Origin: an uncultured Clostridia bacterium
Lineage (GTDB): Bacteria; Bacillota; Clostridia; Oscillospirales; Oscillospiraceae
NCBI GenBank assembly: GCA_946187035.1
Contig: CAMHPQ010000001.1
Span: forward strand, 1-64,000
Direction of reading: 5' to 3'
DNA: 64,000 nucleotides
In this document: one piece after another, positions 18,804-26,779 of the stretch
Layout of the letters: each line of letters opens with the position of its first letter
How positions within the stretch are numbered: the stretch's first letter is position 1
Notes under the pieces: generated by a model
The model's database searches: none
What the model saw: only the letters and a program-made list of their open reading frames with translations
Told to the model about the DNA's origin: nothing
Program-made: the position numbers and the translations under genes

Positions 18804-18835
18804 AACGCTCCCACAAGCGCTGTCGTGGGAGCGTT
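18804..18835 (-). terminator. Rho-independent terminator after the CoA-transferase gene
   Basis: AACGCTCCCAC / GTGGGAGCGTT, minus-strand tail TGTTTTTG. Confidence 0.75.
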
Positions 18836-18860
18836 TCGTATATTCGCTTGTCATCCGCAT

Positions 18861-20258
18861 TCAGCGTTTGTTGCTGCGTCTCCAGATCTTCTGCTGCTCG
18901 GCGGACCGGATCAGCTCCTCCCGGAAATCCGGGTGGGCGATGTCGATCAGCGCCTCCGCCCGCTGCCAGGTGGGCAGGCCGGGGAGCCTTGCAATGCCGT
19001 ACTCCGTCACGATGCTGGGAGCTTGCGTCCGGGGCGTGGTGATGATATCGCCGCCTGTGAAATGGGGCAGAATGTTGGAATGGAGGTTGCCGCTCTTGTC
19101 CGTAAAGGTGGAATGCATGGCCAGGAAGGCTCTGCCGTGCTCCGCCTCTAGGGCGCCGGTGATGAAGTCCAGCTGCCCGCCGGTGCCGGAGATCTGCCGA
19201 AGGCCCGCGGACTCGCTGCTGACCTGCCCGAAGAGATCCACCGCGATGCAGCCGTTGATGCTGATGAAATCGTCCAGTTCCCGGATGACGGCGGGGCTGT
19301 TGACCCAGTGCATGGGGGCGGTGCGGATGGTCTCATGGTAATCCAGAAAATCATACAGCGCTCTGGAGCCGTTGCAGATGCTGAACACGCCCGTTCCGGG
19401 ATAGATTTTCTTATATTTGTTGGTTATCTTCCCGGCCTTATAGAGATCCAGATAGCCGTCGCTCATGAGCTCCGTGTGCATGCCCAGATCTTTTACATCG
19501 GACTCCGCGATCATGCTGCCGATGGAGTTGGGGATCCCGCCGATGCCCAGCTGCAGGGTGCAGCCGCTGGTGACGTACGGGAAGATGTAGGAGGCAATCT
19601 GCCGGTCCACCTCCGTGGCCTTGGGCGCCTGGACGGTGGGGATGGGGAGGTCGGATTCCACCACATAATCCACCCTGGAGATGTGGATCTTGTCGCCGGA
19701 GATCCCCGCCACGGTGGGCATGTTGGGGTTCACCTCCAGAACGATGTGCTCCGCCGCGTCCAGAATCTCCTGGGTGGCACAGTTGGTGAGGCCGTAGGAG
19801 AAATACCCCTCCGCATCCATGGGCGCGACGGTGAGCATGGCCACGTTCACCGGGGCGTATCCCTTTTGATAATAGGCGCCGCAGTGGCGGAACAGCATGG
19901 GGATGTGGTAGGCCCTGCCGGTGTCAAGATACTTCCGATCCAAACCGGAGCAGTGCCACACATTATAGGTAAAAGAGCCGTGGGGATCGTTTTCCACCGT
20001 GGCCACCGGCTCCATGGAGATGGCGTTGCGGATTTTCACATCCCGGAGCTGTCCGCTGCGCCTGGCGAGGGCGGCGTCCAAAAACCGCGGAATGGAGCAG
20101 GCCTGGCTGTAATCCACCCAGTCGCCGTCCTGCACGATCTGCACCGCCTCGTCCGCCGTGCGGAGCTTTTCCCGATACATGGTCTGATGATCCAATGGAT
20201 CCACTTCCTCCCGTTTTTCTCTAATAAAGTTATACCTTCCGCCCGGGGAGGCTGTCAA
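18861..20258 (-). CDS. Acetyl-CoA hydrolase/transferase family (4-hydroxybutyrate or butyryl-CoA:acetate CoA-transferase type)
   Basis: YREKLRTADEAVQIVQDGDWVDY, LQLGIGGIPNSIGS, VSSESAGLRQISGTGGQLDFITGA, IVTEYGIARLPG. Start probably at an internal Met (MYREKL). Confidence 0.88.
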   Translation of the reverse strand: MTASPGGRYNFIREKREEVDPLDHQTMYREKLRTADEAVQIVQDGDWVDYSQACSIPRFLDAALARRSGQLRDVKIRNAISMEPVATVENDPHGSFTYNVWHCSGLDRKYLDTGRAYHIPMLFRHCGAYYQKGYAPVNVAMLTVAPMDAEGYFSYGLTNCATQEILDAAEHIVLEVNPNMPTVAGISGDKIHISRVDYVVESDLPIPTVQAPKATEVDRQIASYIFPYVTSGCTLQLGIGGIPNSIGSMIAESDVKDLGMHTELMSDGYLDLYKAGKITNKYKKIYPGTGVFSICNGSRALYDFLDYHETIRTAPMHWVNSPAVIRELDDFISINGCIAVDLFGQVSSESAGLRQISGTGGQLDFITGALEAEHGRAFLAMHSTFTDKSGNLHSNILPHFTGGDIITTPRTQAPSIVTEYGIARLPGLPTWQRAEALIDIAHPDFREELIRSAEQQKIWRRSNKR

Positions 20259-20311
20259 CCCTTCCCCCGGGTTTCCACCGCTCCGGTTTTGTGTAAAACA
20301 GAAAAATTTCT

Positions 20312-20428
20312 AATTCCTACAAAAATATAGGAAATTATGCTTGCAATTCCTATAAACTTGGTGTATATTAAGCCCGAAAGCAATTCCTACTAAAATTAAG
20401 TAAATTAAAATACGAGGTGCATTCCTAT
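20312..20428 (+). promoter_or_regulatory. suf operon control region: four ATTCCTA boxes (one within an inverted repeat) around a sigma-A-like promoter
   Basis: ATTCCTA at 20313, 20346, 20383 and 20421; AATTCCTA-N8-TAGGAAATT at 20312-20337; promoter TTGCAA (20341-20346), 17 nt, TATATT (20364-20369). Confidence 0.6.
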
Positions 20429-21188
20429 GAGCCAGGCATTGTTGAACGTCCGCGATCTGAAGGTCGCGGTGGAGGAAAAGACGATTCTCGACGGGCTGAA
20501 TCTGACCGTATGTCCCGGGGAGATTCACGTGCTGATGGGCCCCAACGGCGCGGGCAAGTCCACGCTGGCCGCCGCCATCATGGGCGACCCCCGCTACACC
20601 ATCGAGGGCGGCAGCATCGAGTTTGACGGCGAGGATCTGACGGACAAGGCCGCCGACGTCCGGGCCAGAAAGGGCATTTTTCTCTCCTTCCAGACGCCCC
20701 AGGAGATCCCCGGCGTCTCTCTGGAGAGCTTTCTCCGGACGGCCCAGGGCGCGGTGCAGGGCAAGCAGCCGAAGGTCATGACCTTCCGCCGGGCCCTGGC
20801 GGAGAAGATGGAGCTTTTGAACATGGACGCCGCCTACGCTGAGCGCTATCTGAACGTGGGCTTCTCCGGCGGCGAGAAGAAAAAAGCCGAGATCCTGCAG
20901 CTTCTGACCCTGCAGCCGAAGCTGGCCATGCTGGATGAGACGGACTCCGGTCTGGACGTGGACGCAGTGAAGACCGTGGCCGAGGGCATCAAGGCCTACC
21001 ACAACGAAAATAACGCCCTGCTGATCATCACCCACAACGCCAAGATCCTGGAGGGTCTCGACGTCAACTATGTCCACGTGCTGGACGACCACCACATCGT
21101 CTACACCGGCGGCCCGGAGCTGGTGGAGCAGATCACTGCCCACGGCTTCGCCGGGATCCTGAAGGGAGCGGATGAGCATGGCGGATGA
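20427..21188 (+). CDS. sufC: Fe-S cluster assembly ATPase SufC
   Basis: GPNGAGKSTLAAAIMGDPRYTIEGGSIEFDGEDLT, FSGGEKKKAEILQLLTLQPKLAMLDETDSGLDVDA. Confidence 0.96.
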   Translation: MSQALLNVRDLKVAVEEKTILDGLNLTVCPGEIHVLMGPNGAGKSTLAAAIMGDPRYTIEGGSIEFDGEDLTDKAADVRARKGIFLSFQTPQEIPGVSLESFLRTAQGAVQGKQPKVMTFRRALAEKMELLNMDAAYAERYLNVGFSGGEKKKAEILQLLTLQPKLAMLDETDSGLDVDAVKTVAEGIKAYHNENNALLIITHNAKILEGLDVNYVHVLDDHHIVYTGGPELVEQITAHGFAGILKGADEHGG

Positions 21189-22593
21189 AGTGAAAAAGAC
21201 CCAGGTGGAGGACATCGACCGCAGCTTTTATGATTTCCGCTACGAGGTCAACGCCTCCTTCCAGACCGACGCCGGGCTGACCCCCGAGATCGTCAAGCAG
21301 ATCTCTGAGGAAAAGAACGACCCCGAATGGATGCGGGAATTCCGGCTGAAATCTCTGGAAATCTACAACCGCACGCCCCTGCCCAACTGGGGCCCCTCGC
21401 TGGAGGGTCTGAACATGGACGGCATCGTCACCTATGTCCGCCCCAACACCGAGATGCAGGCCAAGTGGGCAGACGTGCCCGACGACATCAAAAACACCTT
21501 CGAGCGTCTGGGCATCCCCGAGGCCGAGCGGGCCAGTCTCGCCGGCGTGGGTGCGCAGTATGACTCCGAAGTGGTCTACCACAACGTGAAGAAGGAAGTG
21601 CTGGAGCAGGGCGTGGTCTACACGGATCTGGAGAGCGCCCTCAAGAGCGACCACGCCGAGCGAATCAAGGAGCACTTCATGCATCTGGTGCCGCCCACGG
21701 ACCACAAATTCGCCGCCCTCCACGGCGCGGTCTGGTCCGGCGGATCTTACGTCTACGTCCCCAAGGGCGTCAGCGTGGAGATCCCGCTCCAGAGCTATTT
21801 CCGCTTAAACGCCCCCGGCGCGGGCCAGTTTGAGCACACGCTGATCATCGTGGAGGAGGGCGCGTATCTGCACTTCATCGAGGGCTGCAGCGCGCCGAAA
21901 TACAATGTGGCCAATCTGCACGCCGGCTGCGTGGAGATCTACGTGGGCAAGAACGCCAGAGTGCGCTACTCCACCATCGAAAACTGGTCGAAGAACATGT
22001 ACAACCTGAACACCAAGCGGGCGGTCTGCGAGGCCGGCGGCACCATCGAGTGGGTCTCCGGCTCCTTCGGCAGCCACACCAGCTGTCTCTACCCCATGAG
22101 CGTTCTGAAGGGGGAGGGCGCAAGGATGGAGTTCACCGGCATCACCTTCGCCGGCAACGGTCAGGATCTGGACACCGGCGCCCAGGTGATCCACGCCGCC
22201 CCCAACACCAGCAGCCACATCGTCACCAAATCCATCGCCAAGGACGGCGGCGTCTCCAACTTCCGCAGCGCCGTGGCGGTGACGAAGGACGCGAAAAACA
22301 GCAAGTCCGCCGTCAGCTGCGAGAGTCTGATGCTGGACGAGCGCTCCCGCTCCGACACGATCCCCGTCATGGACATCGCCTGCGACCGGGTGGACGTGGG
22401 CCACGAGGCGAAGATCGGCCGTATCAGCGAGGAGGCGGTGTTCTACCTCATGAGCCGCGGACTCACCGAGGAGGATGCCCGCGCCCTGATCGTGGGCGGC
22501 TTCGCGGAGCCCATCGCGAAGGAACTGCCGCTGGAATACGCGGTGGAAATGAACAACCTCATCCATCTTGAGATGCAGGGCAGCATCGGCTGA
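21172..22593 (+). CDS. sufB: Fe-S cluster assembly scaffold SufB
   Basis: YDSEVVYHNVKKEVLEQGVVYTD, YVPKGVSVEIPLQSYFRLN, GEGARMEFTGITFAGNGQDLDTGAQV. Confidence 0.96.
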   Translation: MSMADEVKKTQVEDIDRSFYDFRYEVNASFQTDAGLTPEIVKQISEEKNDPEWMREFRLKSLEIYNRTPLPNWGPSLEGLNMDGIVTYVRPNTEMQAKWADVPDDIKNTFERLGIPEAERASLAGVGAQYDSEVVYHNVKKEVLEQGVVYTDLESALKSDHAERIKEHFMHLVPPTDHKFAALHGAVWSGGSYVYVPKGVSVEIPLQSYFRLNAPGAGQFEHTLIIVEEGAYLHFIEGCSAPKYNVANLHAGCVEIYVGKNARVRYSTIENWSKNMYNLNTKRAVCEAGGTIEWVSGSFGSHTSCLYPMSVLKGEGARMEFTGITFAGNGQDLDTGAQVIHAAPNTSSHIVTKSIAKDGGVSNFRSAVAVTKDAKNSKSAVSCESLMLDERSRSDTIPVMDIACDRVDVGHEAKIGRISEEAVFYLMSRGLTEEDARALIVGGFAEPIAKELPLEYAVEMNNLIHLEMQGSIG

Positions 22594-22607
22594 AAGGAGG
22601 CGCTGAC

Positions 22608-23702
22608 ATGAATACAACCGAACTTTTGAACGCGCTTCCCGTGACCACCTGGAACCATCTCCGGGTGAACGGCGCTCCCAAAGAGGCCAATTTGCCGGAA
22701 AGACCGGAATCGGGCTGGGGTGAGACCAACACCGCTTATGAGCTCTCCGACGGCGTCCGCTGTACGGCAGTTCTCCCCCAGGAGTGCACCGGAGAATACA
22801 GCGGCCTCGGAAAAGAGGCAGATCTCAGGATCCACACCGAGGCGAACTTCTCCCGGTTCTTCCTGGCGGAGGGCGTCTCCGAAGGCATCACTTATCTGCG
22901 GGAAAAGCTGGACGCACAGCACCCCAACGCCGTGACTCACACCGCCATCCACGCGAAATCCGGCAGCAAAGTCACCTTCGTGCAGATCATTCAAAGCGAT
23001 CCGGAGGTGGAGGGCCTCAGCGCCTCTCTCACCCAGATCGCGGCGGAGCCCGGGGCGGACGTGACCCTGGTGCAGCTGCAGCTTTTGAGCGGCAAATCCA
23101 AACGCTACAACGGCGTCAGCGTCAAGGTCGCCAGGGACGCCCGCGTGAAGATCGTCCGGGCGGAGCTGGGCGGCAACATCGTCGTCACCGGCGCCCGGGC
23201 CATGCTGGGCAAAACCGCAGGCGCCTTCGATCTCAGCGCCATCTACTACGGCGACGGCGACAGCATTCTGGACTTCAACGACGTGGCTGTTCACACCGGA
23301 CGCGACACCCACAGCGAGATGCATACCGCCGGCGTTCTGGCGGATCGCTGCCGCAAGACCCTCCGCGGCACCATCGACTTTCGCAGAGGCGCCGTCCACG
23401 CCGTGGGCCATGAGAGCGAGGACGTGCTCCTGTTCTCCCCCGAGGTGCGGCACCGCGCTGCCCCGCTGATCCTCTGCACCGAGGAAAACGTGGAGGGCCA
23501 GCACGCCGCCAGCGCCGGAAGGCTGGACGAAAATGTTTTGTACTATCTGGCGTCCCGGGGACTGGATCCCCAGCAGGCCATGCGGCTGATGGTGGACGCG
23601 AGATTCGCCCCCGTGGTGGATCAAATCCCCGACAAAGTCTTGCGCGATCTGGTGCGCGCGAGCCTGGAAAGGAGACTGGAACATGCGCAGATTCTCGGAT
23701 GA
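22608..23702 (+). CDS. sufD: Fe-S cluster assembly protein SufD
   Basis: SufB/D-like C-terminal half (GRDTHSEMHTAGVLADRCRKTLRGTIDFRRGAVHAVGHESEDVLLFSPEV) between sufB and sufS. Confidence 0.9.
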   Translation: MNTTELLNALPVTTWNHLRVNGAPKEANLPERPESGWGETNTAYELSDGVRCTAVLPQECTGEYSGLGKEADLRIHTEANFSRFFLAEGVSEGITYLREKLDAQHPNAVTHTAIHAKSGSKVTFVQIIQSDPEVEGLSASLTQIAAEPGADVTLVQLQLLSGKSKRYNGVSVKVARDARVKIVRAELGGNIVVTGARAMLGKTAGAFDLSAIYYGDGDSILDFNDVAVHTGRDTHSEMHTAGVLADRCRKTLRGTIDFRRGAVHAVGHESEDVLLFSPEVRHRAAPLILCTEENVEGQHAASAGRLDENVLYYLASRGLDPQQAMRLMVDARFAPVVDQIPDKVLRDLVRASLERRLEHAQILG

Positions 23703-24903
23703 TTTCCCGATTTTGAGCCAGAGCAACAACGGCAAACGGCTGGTGTATCTGGACAACGGCGCCACCACCCAGAAGCCGCAGCAGGTGCTGGACGCCATCA
23801 ACCGCTATTATCTCACGGAAAACGCGAACCCCCACCGGGGCGTCTACGATCTGGCCATGCGGGCCACCGACGCCCACGAAAACAGCCGTGCCAAGGTGGC
23901 AAAGTTTATCGGCGCCCCGGAGGACAGCGTGATCTTCACCCAGAACACCTCCGAGGGGCTGAATCTGATTGCTTACAGCTACGGCCGCGCCTTCCTGAAG
24001 CCGGGGGACGAGGTGCTGATCTATGTGGCGGAGCACCACAGCAATCTGGTACCCTGGCAGTGGGTGGCGAAGACCACCGGCGCGGAACTGAAATACCTGT
24101 ACCCCGACGAAAATGGCCGGCTCACCGTGGAGGAGCTGGACAAAAAGATCAACGAGCGCACCAAGGTGGTAGCCGTGGCCCACGTCTCCAACGTATTGGG
24201 TCTGGAGACCCCGGTGGAGGAGATCGTGAAGCGGGCCCACGCCGTGGGCGCCGTGGTGGTGCTGGATATCGCCCAGAGCGTGGCCCACATGCCGCTGGAT
24301 CTGGTGAAGCTGGACGTGGACTTCGCCGCCCTCTCCGGCCACAAGATCTACGCCCCCATGGGTGTTGGCGCGGTCTACGGAAAGAAGGCTTTGCTGGAGA
24401 AAATGCCCCCCTTCCTCTCCGGCGGCGACATGATCGCGGCGGTGCACGAACACCGCACCACCTACGCCGAGGTGCCCAGAAAATTCGAGGCCGGCACCCG
24501 GAACGTGGGCGGCGAGGTGGGGCTCGCGGCGGCCATGGAATACGTCAGCAGCATCGGCTGGGACACCATCGTAAAGCAGGAGGAGGCGCTGATCGCCCGG
24601 ACATTGGAGGGCATGAACAAGCTCCCCTACGTGAAGGTCTACGGCGAGGCCACCGCCGCCGGACGCCACGGGGTCATCAGCTTCAACATTGAGGACGTGC
24701 ACCCCCACGACGTGGCCACCATTCTCGACAACGACGGCGTCTGCATCCGCGCCGGTCATCACTGCGCCCAGCCCCTGATGGAGCATCTGGGCATCGGCTC
24801 CTGCTGCCGTGCCAGCTTCGCGCTGTACAACACCGAGGAGGATGTGGACGCGCTGCTGCAGGGCTTGAAGCATGTGAGGGAGGTCATGGGTCTTGGATCT
24901 TAA
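23683..24903 (+). CDS. sufS: Cysteine desulfurase SufS
   Basis: YLDNGATTQKPQQVLDAINRYY, ALSGHKIYAPMGVGAVYGKK (PLP Lys), IRAGHHCAQPLM (active-site Cys). Confidence 0.96.
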   Translation: MRRFSDDFPILSQSNNGKRLVYLDNGATTQKPQQVLDAINRYYLTENANPHRGVYDLAMRATDAHENSRAKVAKFIGAPEDSVIFTQNTSEGLNLIAYSYGRAFLKPGDEVLIYVAEHHSNLVPWQWVAKTTGAELKYLYPDENGRLTVEELDKKINERTKVVAVAHVSNVLGLETPVEEIVKRAHAVGAVVVLDIAQSVAHMPLDLVKLDVDFAALSGHKIYAPMGVGAVYGKKALLEKMPPFLSGGDMIAAVHEHRTTYAEVPRKFEAGTRNVGGEVGLAAAMEYVSSIGWDTIVKQEEALIARTLEGMNKLPYVKVYGEATAAGRHGVISFNIEDVHPHDVATILDNDGVCIRAGHHCAQPLMEHLGIGSCCRASFALYNTEEDVDALLQGLKHVREVMGLGS

Positions 24904-25333
24904 AGAGCTTTACAGTCAGATCATCACGGAAAACAGCCGCTCCACCCGAAACCGCCGCCCGGTTCCCGGCGCGACCATCTCTCTGGAGGGCGTGAACCCC
25001 AGCTGCGGCGACGACATCACCCTGCAGCTGAGAGTGGAGGACGGCGTGGTGCAGGACGCGGGCTTCATCGGCTCCGGCTGCGCCATCTCCCAGGCCTCCG
25101 CGTCCTTGATGATCGATGACATCATCGGGAAAACCGAAGAAGAGGCCCGCCGATTGATCAAGCTGTTTTTCGGTATGATCAAGGGCGAGGCGGACGGCGA
25201 CGAGCTGGACGATCTGGAGGACGCCGCCGCTCTCCAGGGCATCAGCCACACCCCCGCCAGAGTCAAATGCGCGGTCCTCGCCTGGCACACCTTAGAAGAA
25301 GCCCTCGACGGCAAGCAGCCCGAGGAATTCTGA
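24893..25333 (+). CDS. sufU: SufU/NifU-like Fe-S scaffold or sulfurtransferase
   Basis: NPSCGDDITLQLRVEDGVVQDAGFIGSGCAISQASASLM, RVKCAVLAWHTLEEAL. Confidence 0.94.
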   Translation: MDLKELYSQIITENSRSTRNRRPVPGATISLEGVNPSCGDDITLQLRVEDGVVQDAGFIGSGCAISQASASLMIDDIIGKTEEEARRLIKLFFGMIKGEADGDELDDLEDAAALQGISHTPARVKCAVLAWHTLEEALDGKQPEEF

Positions 25334-25344
25334 TATTCTCCCAA

Positions 25345-25382
25345 CAAAAAACCTGAAGTCCGTGAGACTTCAGGTTTTTTGT
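25345..25382. terminator. Bidirectional terminator between suf operon and esterase operon
   Basis: CAAAAAACCTGAAGTC-CGTGA-GACTTCAGGTTTTTTG; A/T tracts on both sides. Confidence 0.88.
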
Positions 25383-25383
25383 G

Positions 25384-26169
25384 TTATTTCAGGATCCATT
25401 GGAGGCCCTTGTGGAGATATTCGTTCCAGAAGAACCAGTCGTGCTTCCCGGGGCCGTCCTCATAGTGGAAGTCGGCATCCTGCTCCGTCAGGAATTTGCG
25501 GAACTGCTGGTTGGAGCCGTAGAGGGCGTCCTCGGTGCCGATGGCCATGTAGATCTTCGGGATCTTCGCGCCGGATTTCTTCAGTTGCAGATACTGATAC
25601 TCCGGGTTCCGGTCGGAGTTTTCGATCCCCTCCAGATCTCCGAACACGTCCTTTACCATCGCCGCCGGCATGACGCCGTCAAACTCCCCCGCAGCCATCG
25701 CGCGGACCCGGAGAGCCGAGGACAGGGCCACGCAGCCGGAATAGGTCTCCGGAAAGGCCAGGGCCGTGTGCAGCGCGCCGTAGCCGCCCATGGAGAGGCC
25801 GCCGATGAGGGTGTTCTCCCGGCTCTGGGCAAACCCAAACACGCTGCGGATATAATAGGGAAGCTCCTTCCCCACAAAGGTGGCGTAATTGCCGCCCTCA
25901 TAGCCCCGATCCAGATAGAAATTGTTGCCGCAGGTGGGCATGAACACCGCCAGATTGTACTGGATGGCCACCTCCTGGGCCACACCGCCGAAGAGCCAGT
26001 CCGTGTCCGTACCGGTGAGCCCGTGGAGCAGGATCAGGGTCTTGGTGGGCCGGTCATAGTGCCGCTTGTCCCGGACCTCCTCCATCTCCACGTCGTTGGG
26101 CAGCACGAAGGAAAAATTCGCGTGCTGCATGATGGATCGGGCGTGAAATTCCATTCTTCCGCTTGCCAT
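25384..26169 (-). CDS. Esterase family protein (acetylesterase / esterase D-like alpha/beta hydrolase)
   Basis: LILLHGLTGTDTDW, LIGGLSMGGYGALHTAL (nucleophile GLSMGG), KHDWFFWNEYL. Confidence 0.88.
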   Translation of the reverse strand: MASGRMEFHARSIMQHANFSFVLPNDVEMEEVRDKRHYDRPTKTLILLHGLTGTDTDWLFGGVAQEVAIQYNLAVFMPTCGNNFYLDRGYEGGNYATFVGKELPYYIRSVFGFAQSRENTLIGGLSMGGYGALHTALAFPETYSGCVALSSALRVRAMAAGEFDGVMPAAMVKDVFGDLEGIENSDRNPEYQYLQLKKSGAKIPKIYMAIGTEDALYGSNQQFRKFLTEQDADFHYEDGPGKHDWFFWNEYLHKGLQWILK

Positions 26170-26181
26170 AGCTTGCCTCCC

Positions 26182-26775
26182 TTATTCAATCGTAAATGCG
26201 TAGTGTCCGCAGGCGTTGATGACCTGCGTGTTCCCGAAGGCCGTCACCCGCGGGATCCTGGTGCCGTAGCTCTGGTGGATGTGACCGTGGAGGAAGTAGC
26301 CGGGCTCGTACCGTTCCAGCAGATCCCGGAAGCATTGAAACCCCCGGTGAGCCATGGTGTCCATGTCGTTTAAGTGCCGCGCCGGGGCGTGGGTCAGAAG
26401 CAGATCAAAGCCGTCCGCCCGCCGGATCTGCGGCGTCACTCTGCGCACTCTCCGTGCCATCTGCCGCTCGGTGTAGAGATAACTCCCCTCCCGATAGCGG
26501 TAAGCGCCGCCCAATCCCACGATCCGGAGGCCGTCGTGGACATAGAGCTTTCCGTCCACGTTGACGCAGCCCTCCGGCGGCGCAGTCTGGTAGCTCTCGT
26601 CGTGGTTCCCCGGCACATACAGCAGCGGGCACCGGGCCATGGTCACCAGAAACTCCAGATAGTTTTTCGGCAGATCCCCGCAGGACAGGATCAGGTCGAA
26701 TTCCCTGAGCTTCCCGGGGGTGTAGTAATCATAGTAATACGGTGAGGTCTGATCAGAGACCGCAAGGATCCGCAT
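26182..26775 (-). CDS. Metallophosphoesterase
   Basis: LILSCGDLPKNYLEFL, YVPGNHDESY, LLTHAPARHLND, FLHGHIHQSYG. Confidence 0.9.
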   Translation of the reverse strand: MRILAVSDQTSPYYYDYYTPGKLREFDLILSCGDLPKNYLEFLVTMARCPLLYVPGNHDESYQTAPPEGCVNVDGKLYVHDGLRIVGLGGAYRYREGSYLYTERQMARRVRRVTPQIRRADGFDLLLTHAPARHLNDMDTMAHRGFQCFRDLLERYEPGYFLHGHIHQSYGTRIPRVTAFGNTQVINACGHYAFTIE

Positions 26776-26779
26776 ATCC

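Noticed and set aside
18861-20258. Terminal butyrate pathway gene (but)
   Set aside because: Sequence fits the broader CoA-transferase family; the butyryl-CoA:acetate versus 4-hydroxybutyrate versus other assignment cannot be made by eye.
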